In this document: positions 17,719 to 26,119 of the stretch, in pieces
Position numbering within the stretch: the stretch's first letter is position 1
Layout of the letters: each line of letters begins with the position of its first letter
DNA from: an uncultured beta proteobacterium
Lineage (GTDB): Bacteria > Pseudomonadota > Gammaproteobacteria > Burkholderiales > Burkholderiaceae
Reading direction: 5' to 3'
Assembly (NCBI GenBank): GCA_903821995.1
Contig: CAIJNI010000037.1
Location: 1 to 38,132 of the forward strand
DNA length: 38,132 nt
Position numbers and translations under genes: made by a program
The notes under the pieces: generated by a model
Told to the model about the DNA's origin: nothing
Seen by the model: only the letters and a program-made list of their open reading frames with translations
Database searches by the model: none

Positions 17719-18381
17719 ATGATTCAGATTAACAAACAGTCCTTATCTACAGAGGCCGCACATAGACTTCGTGAAATGATTGGAGAGGGGCGCTTGCAAC
17801 CCGGAGCATGGTTGGACGAGCAACGTCTTGCGCAAGCAATGGGGCTATCTAGGACTCCTTTACGAGAAGCTATCCGACTATTAGTTTCTGAAGGCTTAAT
17901 AAGAATCGAACCTCGTAAAGGCTGTTTTGTAAATTCCTTAAGCGAATCTGATTTAGACGAGATTTTCCCATTAATGGGCATGCTTGAAGGCCGATGTGCC
18001 CATGAAGCAGCTCAGCGCGCTAGCCCTCGTGATTTAGAGGCTCTTGAGAAACTTCATTTACAACTCACAAAACTAGCAAAAGAAGAGAAGATAGATGAGT
18101 ACTATCTAACGAATCGAAAAATTCATGAAATGATTCAAAAAATAGCGAGTAATCAGTGGCTATCAAATATTCTAGATGAGTTAAGAAATGTACTCAACTT
18201 ATCAAGACATCGAAGTTTGAGCTTAGATGGGAGAATACAAGCTTCATGTAAAGAGCATTTAGAAATTTTTGCTGCTATTAAGGCGCAAGATTCAGAAAAA
18301 GCGGCAGCAATCACAAATAGACATTTGATGAATCAGCGCACAGCATTGCAAAAACTCAATGAAATAGAGGAAGTTGTATGA
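17719..18381 (+). CDS. matR: GntR-family regulator of the malonate operon
   Basis: The 220-aa product has a GntR winged helix at residues 10-75 (LDEQRLAQAMGLSRTPLREAIRLLV, then the wing IEPRKGCFV) and a helical FCD ligand-binding domain after it. The FCD histidine and acidic metal ligands are plausible in RKIHEMIQKIASN and TNRHLMNQR. As the first gene of an operon for malonate uptake and breakdown, with a palindrome at its promoter, it is most likely the malonate- or malonyl-CoA-responsive repressor, as MatR is in rhizobia. It overlaps matA by ATGA (18378-18381). Confidence 0.9.
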   Translation: MIQINKQSLSTEAAHRLREMIGEGRLQPGAWLDEQRLAQAMGLSRTPLREAIRLLVSEGLIRIEPRKGCFVNSLSESDLDEIFPLMGMLEGRCAHEAAQRASPRDLEALEKLHLQLTKLAKEEKIDEYYLTNRKIHEMIQKIASNQWLSNILDELRNVLNLSRHRSLSLDGRIQASCKEHLEIFAAIKAQDSEKAAAITNRHLMNQRTALQKLNEIEEVV

Positions 18382-19667
18382 CCATACTGCAAAAGTTTTC
18401 TCAAGTGCGCTCTTTAGCAAGATCAATCAATGCGGCTAAAAAAATCTTAACTGAGCGCGGAGAAGCAAATTCAGCAAGTATGGCGAATGATTTGTTATCA
18501 CAATATCGATTGCTAGATGAGGATCAAAAGATCAGTTTTTATAATGCCTTGTCTACCAAATTTAATCCTGATCCAGATGTGGTTTTACGTGCAGCTCAGG
18601 AGTATAAAAGAGAGCCGACTGGAAAAAATTTAGTACATCTAACTCGGGTATCCGAACCCCCAAGACAAGAGCTTCTTAGAAGAATTAATCGCACACCAGG
18701 TGGCACCAAAGAAATTGTTGCAATGCGAAGACATTTAATCAAAAACTTAGATAAAAATCCAGATTTAAAAACGCTTGATTTTGACATACATCACTTATTT
18801 GTTTCTTGGTTTAATCCAGGATTTCTAAAGATGCATCAAGTCGATTGGCGTTCTCCTGCCCATATTTTAGAAAAGATCATTCAGCATGAGGCGGTTCATG
18901 AAATTGATGGTTGGGATGATTTGCGTAGGAGATTACAACCTGATCGGAGATGCTTTGCCTTCTTCCATCCACAACTACCTGATGAGCCATTAATCTTTGT
19001 AGAAGTAGCGCTTGTGCCTGAAATATCGTCTGCAGTTGGTCCTTTAGTGAATAAGAGATCTGAGACAGTTGAACCTTCACAATATAAAGTGGCAGTGTTC
19101 TATTCCATTAGCAATTGTGAGCCTGGCTTAAAAGGAGTTTCATTAGGCAACTTCCTTATTAAGCGTGTGGCAGAACAGTTGCAAAATGAATTCCCAAGTC
19201 TAAAAACATTTGTGACCTTATCACCGATTACAGGATTTATGGATTGGGTCTCAGCAGGGGCTAATTTAGGGGGTGCAGTTGTTAAGCCTCAAGTACAAGA
19301 AAAGATTAATCAAGCACTTCAAGTACTTAACTTTAAGAATAAAACTTGGCCTGAGAGATTATTTAATGGGTGGAGTCCTACGAATACAACACCTGAAGAG
19401 CAAGAGTCTTTAATACAATTATGTGCAATCTATTTAGTATTAGTGTCACCTCTTAAAGGGGGGAACGCAGTAGCTAAGTTTCATTTAGGAAATGGTGCCA
19501 AGTTAAATCGTATTAATTGGGGAGCTGATTTATCAAAGAAAGGTTTACGGCAATCTGCCGGTTTGATGGTGAATTATTTGTATGAGTTGGAAAAAGTAGA
19601 AGAGAATCATGAGAATTTTGTTAAAGGGGAAGTAATTTATTCAAGAGCTGTATCTAAACAAATGTAA
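18378..19667 (+). CDS. matA: Malonyl-CoA decarboxylase
   Basis: The 429-aa product converts malonyl-CoA to acetyl-CoA and CO2. It has the two parts of the MCD family: an N-terminal helical domain (about 1-150) and a GNAT-like catalytic domain with HEAVHEIDGWDDLRRRL, RRCFAFFHPQLPDEPLIFVEVAL and GVSLGNFLIKRVAEQL. The candidate catalytic residues are Ser in TLSPITGFMDW and His in AKFHLGNGAKLNRINWGAD. It follows the regulator with an ATGA overlap. Together with the synthetase at the end of the operon it completes malonate catabolism. Confidence 0.95.
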   Translation: MTILQKFSQVRSLARSINAAKKILTERGEANSASMANDLLSQYRLLDEDQKISFYNALSTKFNPDPDVVLRAAQEYKREPTGKNLVHLTRVSEPPRQELLRRINRTPGGTKEIVAMRRHLIKNLDKNPDLKTLDFDIHHLFVSWFNPGFLKMHQVDWRSPAHILEKIIQHEAVHEIDGWDDLRRRLQPDRRCFAFFHPQLPDEPLIFVEVALVPEISSAVGPLVNKRSETVEPSQYKVAVFYSISNCEPGLKGVSLGNFLIKRVAEQLQNEFPSLKTFVTLSPITGFMDWVSAGANLGGAVVKPQVQEKINQALQVLNFKNKTWPERLFNGWSPTNTTPEEQESLIQLCAIYLVLVSPLKGGNAVAKFHLGNGAKLNRINWGADLSKKGLRQSAGLMVNYLYELEKVEENHENFVKGEVIYSRAVSKQM

Positions 19668-19695
19668 AAAATAGAAATAATAGAAAGAATAGACA

Positions 19696-20730
19696 ATGAA
19701 AAATATTAACCAATATAGACGTCAAATGATTCTAGGTGCCGCAAGTTTGCCGATGATTGGCATGGGAGGCCTTGCTTGGGGGCAGGCCAATTCCAAAACT
19801 TTAAAAATATCTCATCAGTTTCCGGGTGGAACAGTTGATAAAGGAGATTTTAGAGATCGTTTGTGTCGTAAATTTGCCATTGAGGTAGAAAAGAGAACAA
19901 ACGGCGCGCTTAAATTTGATATATATCCTGGTTCTTCGTTAATGAAAACAATGGCACAATTTAGTGCGATTCGAAAAGGGGCGCTAGATATGTCTTACTA
20001 TCCTTTGCCATATGCTGGAGGGGAGATCGTAGAAACAAATATTGGATTGATGCCAGCATTGGTTACAAGTTATGAACAGGGAGCCCGGTGGAAAACTGCT
20101 GAATGTGGAAAAATCCTCAATAAACTTCTTGAAGAAAAGGGAGTCATCATGGTCAGTTGGGTTTGGCAAGCTGGTGGTGTTGCCTCGCGTACTGGTCCTA
20201 TCGTATTGCCTTCCGATTTAAAAGGTGTAAAAGTACGTGGCGGGAGTCGTGAGTTTGATGCTATGTTAAAAGCAGCTGGCGGATCGGTAATGACGTCCAT
20301 TGCTTCGAATGAAATCTACGCGGCAGTTCAAACGGGTGCATTAGATGCCGTCTATACATCATCAGCAAGTTTGATGTCTTTTAAAATGCCGGAGTTAACC
20401 AAGAATTACACTAGCGCTCGAAATAAGTCCTATTGGTACATGCTTGAGCCATTATTGATGTCGAAGATGGTATTTGATGCATTGCCTAAAAATCAGCGAG
20501 ATATTATTATGGCTGTCGGTGCTGAGATGGAGAAGTTTGGGACAGAAGCAGCAATGGCAGATGATACTGAAGCAGCGTTGCAGTTTGCTCGCGCAGGTAA
20601 TAAAGTATTTGATTTAGACGCATCAGCCATTGAAAAATGGAGGGCAATTGCCAAGGAAACTGCTTGGAAAGACTATGCGGATAAAAATGAAAAATGTGCC
20701 GCTATGATTAAATCAGCAGAAAAGCTTTAA
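19696..20730 (+). CDS. dctP: TRAP transporter substrate-binding protein, probably for malonate
   Basis: The 344-aa product is a periplasmic DctP-family binding protein. The N-terminus has YRRQMILGAASLPMIGMGG, a signal peptide with a twin-arginine pair that might use the Tat route, cut after about residue 30. The DctP fold is recognisable in LKISHQFPGG, GALKFDIYPGSSLMKTMAQFSAIRKG and the ligand-carboxylate strand LKGVKVRGGSREFDAMLKA, with the conserved Arg. Its place between malonyl-CoA decarboxylase and synthetase genes indicates malonate or a close analogue, as for the MatPQM system of Sinorhizobium. ATG 19696 follows AGAAAG. Confidence 0.9.
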   Translation: MKNINQYRRQMILGAASLPMIGMGGLAWGQANSKTLKISHQFPGGTVDKGDFRDRLCRKFAIEVEKRTNGALKFDIYPGSSLMKTMAQFSAIRKGALDMSYYPLPYAGGEIVETNIGLMPALVTSYEQGARWKTAECGKILNKLLEEKGVIMVSWVWQAGGVASRTGPIVLPSDLKGVKVRGGSREFDAMLKAAGGSVMTSIASNEIYAAVQTGALDAVYTSSASLMSFKMPELTKNYTSARNKSYWYMLEPLLMSKMVFDALPKNQRDIIMAVGAEMEKFGTEAAMADDTEAALQFARAGNKVFDLDASAIEKWRAIAKETAWKDYADKNEKCAAMIKSAEKL

Positions 20731-20732
20731 CT

Positions 20733-21239
20733 ATGATGTTATTTATTCATAAGCTTCACCAATTGATGACGTTGATTAATCGCTGCCTTGTGTTTGTTGG
20801 GGCGGTGGCATTGACGGCATCAGCTGTCATATTAAGTTACAGCGTGATTTCGAGGGCTGTATTTAAGGCGGCTAATGATTGGCAAGATGAGGCATCATTG
20901 TTTTGTCTTCTAGCAGCAACATTCTTATGCACAGCATATGTTCAAGAAATTAGGGGGCATATTGGTATTTCAGCAGTCGCTTCAATGTTGCCTAAAAAGA
21001 TTAATCGAGTTCGAGCTGTTGTAATAGATATTGCATCTTGCTTATTTTGTGCTTTCTTTGCATGGAAGTCTTGGGATCTTACAAGTGAAGCATGGGTAGA
21101 CGGACAGATTACTAATTCGACATGGGGGCCCCCTTTGTGGATTCCTTATTCAATCATGTCAATTGGTATGACATTACTTGCTGTACAAATCTTTCTGCAG
21201 GTATTTTTACCAACAGCAGAACTAGAAAGAGGTCATTAA
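20733..21239 (+). CDS. dctQ: TRAP transporter small permease (DctQ type)
   Basis: The 168-aa membrane protein has four predicted spans, the size and topology of DctQ. The family pattern NDWQDEASLFCLLAATFLCTAYVQEIRGHIGIS, seen across residues 46-79, includes the conserved E-rich entry into the second span and the Arg-Gly-His turn. It pairs with the large permease encoded 3 bases downstream to form the membrane unit that uses an ion gradient to import the substrate delivered by the binding protein. Two adjacent ATG codons (20733, 20736) are possible starts. Confidence 0.9.
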   Translation: MMLFIHKLHQLMTLINRCLVFVGAVALTASAVILSYSVISRAVFKAANDWQDEASLFCLLAATFLCTAYVQEIRGHIGISAVASMLPKKINRVRAVVIDIASCLFCAFFAWKSWDLTSEAWVDGQITNSTWGPPLWIPYSIMSIGMTLLAVQIFLQVFLPTAELERGH

Positions 21240-21242
21240 ATT

Positions 21243-22598
21243 ATGTCTGTATTAACCTTAGGGATATTCTTTGCAGTTGTCACGCTTCTTGTTATGTTTT
21301 CAGGGATGTCAATTTCTTTTGCCCTAGGAACTGTAGCAATTGGCTTTATGTATTTTTTTATGCCAGCATCCTCTCTTGATACAGTAGCTCAGAATGTTTA
21401 TGAAGAGATGTCAAGTATTACCCTGATGTCTATTCCTTTATTTATTCTTAAAGGTGCGGCGATCGGACGATCGAGAGCGGGTAAAGATCTGTATGATTCT
21501 CTGCATGTATGGATGGGAAAGGTTCCTGGCGGATTAGGCATTGCTAATGTATTTGCATGTGCATTATTTGCAGCTATGGCAGGGTCAAGTCCAGCGACCT
21601 GTTCAGCAATTGGTAGCGCAGGTATTCCAGAAATGCGAAAGCGTGGCTATTCTTCTGGTTTTGCGGCTGGAATTATTGCTGCAGGAGGGACTTTAGGGAT
21701 TCTATTACCACCGTCTATCACAATGATTTTGTACTCAGTTGCTGCTGAGCAGTCACTTGGGCGTCTATTTTTAGCTGCCATGGGCCCTGGAATGTTGCTA
21801 GTCATGATGTTTGCCATCTATGCAGTCTTCCGGTTTAAAAAAGAATATAACATTGCCTACCAAGCTTATGAAACATCTGGCATTAATTCACCCATCTTAG
21901 AGCGTCAAACCTATACGATGAAGGAAAAATTAAATGCGCTTCCTAGAGTGTTGCCATTCCTAATTTTGCTTGTTGGAGTTATGGTGGCTCTGTATGGAGG
22001 GTTTGCCACTCCGACTGAGACGGCTGGACTTGGTGCTGTTCTTGCCTTTGCGTTGATTATGGTGATTTATAGAATGTGGCGCATCAAAGATTTGGGACCG
22101 CTATTTGAGGTTAGTCTTAAAGAGTCTGTGATGTTGATGTTTATTATTGGAATGTCACTGCTTTTTTCAAATGTAATGAGTTATTTACACTTAAGCCAAT
22201 CTGCGGCACAAGCGATTGTGGATTTACATGCATCACGTTGGATTTTATTGGCGGCTATTTTATTTATGGTCATCGTGCTTGGATTCTTCTTACCACCAGT
22301 CTCTATTATTTTAATGACTGCTCCGATAATTTTGCCCCCTTTACGTGCAGCAGGATTTGATTTGGTTTGGTTTGGGGTAGTGATGACCATTATTATGGAG
22401 ACTGGATTAATTCACCCACCGGTAGGATTAAATATTTTTGTCATAAAAAATATTGCACCCGACATATCGCTTCGCGATATTATTTTTGGGGTCTTACCGT
22501 TCGTGGTCATTATGTTTATAGCAGTATTAATTTTATGTGTTTTCCCAGAAATTGCCACTGGTTTTCCAAACTGGGTTATGGGGCCACAGTTAAATTAA
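21243..22598 (+). CDS. dctM: TRAP transporter large permease (DctM type)
   Basis: The 451-aa product is a membrane protein with about twelve spans of the DctM family, the ion-coupled translocation subunit. Characteristic stretches are SITLMSIPLFILKGAAIGRS, GGLGIANVFACALFAAMAGSSPATCSAIGS and GIIAAGGTLGILLPPSITMILY; the last two are hairpin-loop signatures of the family. TPTETAGLGAVLA and ETGLIHPPVGLNIFVIK repeat these in the second half. It belongs to the malonate operon, 3 bases after dctQ and 24 bases before matB. Confidence 0.93.
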   Translation: MSVLTLGIFFAVVTLLVMFSGMSISFALGTVAIGFMYFFMPASSLDTVAQNVYEEMSSITLMSIPLFILKGAAIGRSRAGKDLYDSLHVWMGKVPGGLGIANVFACALFAAMAGSSPATCSAIGSAGIPEMRKRGYSSGFAAGIIAAGGTLGILLPPSITMILYSVAAEQSLGRLFLAAMGPGMLLVMMFAIYAVFRFKKEYNIAYQAYETSGINSPILERQTYTMKEKLNALPRVLPFLILLVGVMVALYGGFATPTETAGLGAVLAFALIMVIYRMWRIKDLGPLFEVSLKESVMLMFIIGMSLLFSNVMSYLHLSQSAAQAIVDLHASRWILLAAILFMVIVLGFFLPPVSIILMTAPIILPPLRAAGFDLVWFGVVMTIIMETGLIHPPVGLNIFVIKNIAPDISLRDIIFGVLPFVVIMFIAVLILCVFPEIATGFPNWVMGPQLN

Positions 22599-22622
22599 AT
22601 ATTTAAAAAGAGGGTTGTTGTT

Positions 22623-24149
22623 ATGAATCTGTTTACAGTGCTAGAGAAGGGCTTTCCTAGAGATAAGTCCTCGTGCGCCATAGAGACTTCTGATGGTCTT
22701 TATTATTCTTGGGATGATCTAGAAAAGGCCACTTCAAAGCTAGCTAACCTTTTAGCTAGCTTGAAATTACCTAAGGGTGCGCGGGTGGCAGTTCAAGTTG
22801 AAAAATCGCCTGAGGCGCTATTTCTATATTTAGCTACCATTAAAGCGGGTTTAGTTTTTTTACCACTTAACTCAGCTTATCAAGCGACTGAAATGGAATA
22901 TTTTTTAGATAATTCCAAACCTGCGGTCGTTGTATGTAGTCCTAATTGTTTTTCATGGTTATCGAAATTGGCATTCAAATCTGGAACTCAACAGGTTTAT
23001 ACCTTAGGCGAACGTCGGGATGGAAGTCTTTTAGAACGAGCAGCGAGTCATTCAAATCAATTTGATACGGTCACCATGAAAGATGAAGAGTTGGCGGCTA
23101 TTCTTTACACATCTGGAACAACCGGGCGCAGTAAAGGAGCGATGCTAACGCATAAAAATTTAAGTAGCAATGCGCAAGTGCTCCAAAAGTATTGGTCATG
23201 GAAAAAAGGCGACGTGCTTTTACACGCATTGCCCATATTTCATGTGCATGGTTTATTTGTGGCATCTCATGGGGCTCTGATTAATGGAAGTAAGATGATT
23301 TGGATGCCTAAATTAGATATTGATCAATTGATTAAATTTTTACCAAGAAGTACTATATTGATGGGAGTGCCTACTTTTTATACAAGACTATTGGCTGATT
23401 CCCGATTCACAAAAGAAGTTTGCAAAAATATGCGTTTATTTATTGCAGGTTCTGCACCTTTGCTTGCTGAAACATTTAATGAATTTATAGAAAAAACAGG
23501 GTACACCATATTAGAGCGTTACGGCATGAGTGAGACGGTGATGTTAACTTCAAATTCATATAGCGGTAGGCGAGTCGCGGGTGCGGTGGGTTTGCCGCTT
23601 CCTGGAACGCAGGTGCGAGTGATGAATGAGCAGCGGCAACTCTGTAAAGTTAATGAGGTTGGTGCTGTTGAAGTTAAGGGGCCAAATATTTTTGTAGGTT
23701 ATTGGGAAATGCCCGAAAAAACAAAAGAAGAATTTACTGCAGATGGTTGGTTTAAGACAGGCGATGTTGGGCGATGGGGGGGAGAGAACACTTCAGGTAA
23801 AGTTCCAGATGATTATCTATGTATTGTGGGTAGAAGTAAGGATTTAATTATTTCTGGTGGGTACAATATTTATCCAAAAGAAATAGAGAGTTTTATTGAT
23901 GATATGCCTGGTGTTCAAGAAAGTGCCGTCATTGGTATACCGCATCCCGATTTTGGTGAGGCGGTTGTGGCTATCGTTGTACCTAAACCCGGGTGTAACT
24001 TAGATGGCGCTGCAATTATTGCAGATTTAAAAGGTAGGATTGCTAACTTTAAGGTTCCTAAGAGGGTTGCTATTGTTTCGGAGTTGCCCAGGAACGCTAT
24101 GGGTAAGGTCCAAAAGAATATCTTAAGACAGGACTATCAAACCACTTAG
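22623..24149 (+). CDS. matB: Malonyl-CoA synthetase
   Basis: The 508-aa acyl-adenylating enzyme activates malonate with ATP and CoA. Motifs of the family in order: YTSGTTGRSKGAMLTHKNL (phosphate-binding loop, about residue 162), YGMSETVMLTSN (A5), DGWFKTGDVGRW (A7), GRSKDLIISGGYNIYP (A8) and NAMGKVQKNILR with the catalytic Lys (A10). The specific assignment to malonate rests on the similarity to MatB and on the operon with matA and a TRAP importer. It has a good AGAGGG before ATG 22623. It is the last gene of the operon and ends 5 bases from a convergent gene, with no clear terminator between. Confidence 0.93.
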   Translation: MNLFTVLEKGFPRDKSSCAIETSDGLYYSWDDLEKATSKLANLLASLKLPKGARVAVQVEKSPEALFLYLATIKAGLVFLPLNSAYQATEMEYFLDNSKPAVVVCSPNCFSWLSKLAFKSGTQQVYTLGERRDGSLLERAASHSNQFDTVTMKDEELAAILYTSGTTGRSKGAMLTHKNLSSNAQVLQKYWSWKKGDVLLHALPIFHVHGLFVASHGALINGSKMIWMPKLDIDQLIKFLPRSTILMGVPTFYTRLLADSRFTKEVCKNMRLFIAGSAPLLAETFNEFIEKTGYTILERYGMSETVMLTSNSYSGRRVAGAVGLPLPGTQVRVMNEQRQLCKVNEVGAVEVKGPNIFVGYWEMPEKTKEEFTADGWFKTGDVGRWGGENTSGKVPDDYLCIVGRSKDLIISGGYNIYPKEIESFIDDMPGVQESAVIGIPHPDFGEAVVAIVVPKPGCNLDGAAIIADLKGRIANFKVPKRVAIVSELPRNAMGKVQKNILRQDYQTT

Positions 24150-24154
24150 GCCAA

Positions 24155-24973
24155 TCACAAGAGGAATGCGTTGTAGCTTTTCCAAAGCATATATCCGGCG
24201 ATAAAAAATAGTTGTATACCAAAAATTCGCCGCAGCTTACTTACGTCAAGTCTATGGGCAACTTTTGCTCCTATCGGTGCAGTAATAACGCTAGTACAAG
24301 ATATGGCGATGAGTGCTGGAAGGTAAATGAAACCAACGGTATGGGGCGGTAAATTTGTTATTCCATAGCCGCCGATGAGGTATCCAACTGCACTTGCAAA
24401 CGCAATCGGAAACCCCAGGACCGCTGATGTTGCGATGGCGTTATGGGTTGGGACATTACATCTTGTCATAAAAGGGACTGAAATGAATCCACCAGCAGCG
24501 CCCACTAGACTTGAGACGCTACCAATGAGAGCTCCCATTCCAAATAATCCTATTTTGTTTGGCAAGACACGGGATAACTTGGGCTGACTATTTTTCAACA
24601 TTTTTATAGCTGAATAGCCAACAAATAAAGCAAAGAATAGGGCTAGCCATGAGGTCGGCAGGATTCCAAAAATCTTTCCGCCACCAATAAGGCCCCCCAG
24701 AAGTATTCCTGGGCCAAGTCCTAAAGCGATATCCCAACGGATTTTTTTTTGTCGGTTATGGGCAAAGATAGAAGAGATTGAAGTAAAGACAATGGTTGTC
24801 ATCGAGGTTGCAATGGCTAGGTGAACGATATGTTCTTCAGGGAACATTAATTGGGAGAAAAGTACAGTGAGTATGGGAGTCATAATCATTCCACCGCCAA
24901 TACCTAATAGCCCCGCAAGAAATCCTGCGCCGGCTCCGAGCAAGAGCAATGTGATGATTTGATAAATTGTCAT
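24155..24973 (-). CDS. TauE/SafE-family membrane permease
   Basis: The 272-aa membrane protein has eight or so hydrophobic spans and the TauE/SafE repeat: AGAGFLAGLLGIGGGMIMTPIL near residue 15 and SSLVGAAGGFISVPFM in the second half. It is related to, but clearly different from, the permease at 5337-6137. The family exports or imports sulfite and sulfur-containing organic anions, though many members have unknown substrates. Its neighbours do not suggest a substrate: it is convergent with the malonate operon, and the 6S RNA gene lies behind it, on the same strand. ATG 24973. Confidence 0.87.
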   Translation of the reverse strand: MTIYQIITLLLLGAGAGFLAGLLGIGGGMIMTPILTVLFSQLMFPEEHIVHLAIATSMTTIVFTSISSIFAHNRQKKIRWDIALGLGPGILLGGLIGGGKIFGILPTSWLALFFALFVGYSAIKMLKNSQPKLSRVLPNKIGLFGMGALIGSVSSLVGAAGGFISVPFMTRCNVPTHNAIATSAVLGFPIAFASAVGYLIGGYGITNLPPHTVGFIYLPALIAISCTSVITAPIGAKVAHRLDVSKLRRIFGIQLFFIAGYMLWKSYNAFLL

Positions 24974-25002
24974 ATAAAAAATGTAGAAGTTAAGATGAAA
25001 AA

Positions 25003-25217
25003 GGGTCCCCGCCTTGGCCGCTAGGTCGTCATCCTGAACCCAAAAAGTTCAAGTTGGTGCGGCAGCAAAGTTTTGGGCGCATCAGTACTTTCAGGGAGAA
25101 TAATGCCTACGCATTACTCTTTGGCCGCAAGGCGCGCTCGCCCACTTTGCATGTTTCGCACCGGATGCATAGGCATCGGCTCAAGGAACTATTGACCTTG
25201 GCGTACCAGGCAGGGAT
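25003..25217 (-). ncRNA. ssrS: 6S RNA
   Basis: Read on the minus strand, this region carries the conserved blocks of 6S RNA, the RNA that mimics an open promoter and binds sigma70 RNA polymerase. Near the 5' side is CTTGAGCCGAT; near the 3' side are CCCAAAACTTTGC and TTGAAC...GGGTTCA. The terminal stem pairs TCCCTGCC (about 25216-25209) with GGCGGGGA (about 25013-25006). The stem GCCTATGCAT/ATGCGTAGGC closes the central part. The 3' end runs into a T-run at 25000-25004. Location immediately after zapA is the standard one in proteobacteria. The exact ends are estimates, and the predicted 5' end lies inside the final codons of zapA. Confidence 0.88.
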
Positions 25218-25546
25218 AGAGTGAAAAGTGCATTATCTACACTTTGTTCGATTACACTAAGTTTATTGGCTAACGTTTCAACAAGTTCATACGATACTGC
25301 AGGAGCACCCGAGTTAGCAACCTGTTTTTTTAAATCAATGACCTCTCCAGCTAATTTGATTGCAGTCATTAAAGCTGCCCGCTCGATACTTCTATTTCCG
25401 CTAGTTGCTGTAATTTGCATGATTTGTTCATTGACGGCAGTAGCTGCTTCCTTAAGTTTATGTGCGTTTTCAGCAGAGGTTACAAAAGGTATTTTTTGAC
25501 CTGCTAGCTCGATATCTATTCGGGTTTGAGATTCATTAAGACTCAT
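25181..25546 (-). CDS. zapA: Cell division protein ZapA
   Basis: The 121-aa product binds and bundles FtsZ filaments at the division ring. Its N-terminal domain, RIDIELAGQKIPF...AENAHKLKEAATAVNEQI, matches the ZapA globular part, and the C-terminal half (about 60-110) is a coiled-coil helix that forms the tetramer. An upstream in-frame ATG would add eight residues, but ATG 25546 follows GGAG at the right distance and gives MSLNESQTRIDIEL. Its start overlaps the stop of the coiled-coil gene before it. The last codons overlap the predicted 6S RNA 5' end. Confidence 0.92.
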   Translation of the reverse strand: MSLNESQTRIDIELAGQKIPFVTSAENAHKLKEAATAVNEQIMQITATSGNRSIERAALMTAIKLAGEVIDLKKQVANSGAPAVSYELVETLANKLSVIEQSVDNALFTLSLPGTPRSIVP

Positions 25547-25754
25547 GTGTTGACTCCGAAGTCTGCTCAAGAAGGTTGAGTTGGCGTGTATCAGCCGCTT
25601 GAGGAAGGCGGCTTAATATTTTTTGAATTCGCGTTTGGGCATCGTTAATTTTATTTTCCATCATGATTCGTTCTTTATTAAAGTTTCTTAATTGGATTTC
25701 CAAATGTGAAACTTTTTCAGAGAGGCGATCAATTCGATTTAAAAGATTTTCCAT
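25536..25754 (-). CDS. Small coiled-coil protein upstream of zapA (TIGR02449-like)
   Basis: The 72-aa protein starts MENLLNRIDRLSEKVSHLEIQ and is almost wholly a heptad-patterned coiled coil, ending in a polar tail. A family of short coiled-coil proteins (TIGR02449) is found directly upstream of zapA in beta- and gammaproteobacteria; position, size and pattern all agree. It resembles ZapB in general shape and might act with ZapA in division, but this is inference. It overlaps zapA by 11 bases and is divergent from the cobalamin riboswitch. Confidence 0.85.
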   Translation of the reverse strand: MENLLNRIDRLSEKVSHLEIQLRNFNKERIMMENKINDAQTRIQKILSRLPQAADTRQLNLLEQTSESTHES

Positions 25755-25819
25755 ATGAATAATTAATTATTATCTATTTTATAAAGCATATACCATTTTT
25801 GTATATACTCATAGATGTA

Positions 25820-26017
25820 TTAGGTGCTCGCATTGAGTTTCTTTCAGTGCAGTTAAACGGGAATTAGAGATTCTGTCTATAACATTAGACAGAATAACCT
25901 AAGCTGCCCCCGCAACGGTAAGTATGACGTTAACACGTTAGCCGCTCTGATCAAGACCACTGGCAATAGCTGGGAAGGTGATTGAGAGTATTCATACTAG
26001 CCCGGATACCGGCCTCA
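25820..26017 (+). promoter_or_regulatory. Cobalamin (AdoCbl-type) riboswitch aptamer
   Basis: The aptamer blocks appear in order: TTAGGTGCTCG at the 5' end, AAACGGGAATTAG, CTGCCCCCGCAACGGTAA (P5/L5), GACCACTGGCAATAGCTGGGAAGG, and the B12 box AGCCCGGATACCGGCCT (about 25999-26015). These are the hallmarks of the class I cobalamin riboswitch. A possible -10 box TATACT lies at 25804-25809; no good -35 is apparent. It sits ahead of a TonB-dependent receptor, so adenosylcobalamin would shut off receptor synthesis. Exact ends are estimated. Confidence 0.95.
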
Positions 26018-26065
26018 TATATGGTTATAGCGTTACGGGGTTAGTGACACTATAAATAAAATCGA

Positions 26066-26087
26066 GTACCTGCGGGGGAACAGGTCA
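26066..26087 (+). promoter_or_regulatory. P13 hairpin of the riboswitch expression platform
   Basis: ACCTG (26068-26072) and CAGGT (26081-26085) form a stem with loop CGGGGGAA. The loop CGGGGG (26073-26078) is the exact complement of CCCCCG (25907-25912) in aptamer loop L5. This is the L5-L13 kissing-loop arrangement by which cobalamin binding locks the expression platform. The hairpin lies 34 bases before the receptor ATG, and no terminator-like T-run follows, which favours translational control. Confidence 0.7.
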
Positions 26088-26119
26088 GAGTTTGCATTCG
26101 CTTTGAAAGTTATAAAATC

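Noticed and set aside
17711..17721. ATG at 17711 as the GntR start
   Set aside because: It is out of frame with the winged-helix protein; ATG 17719 gives the expected N-terminus.
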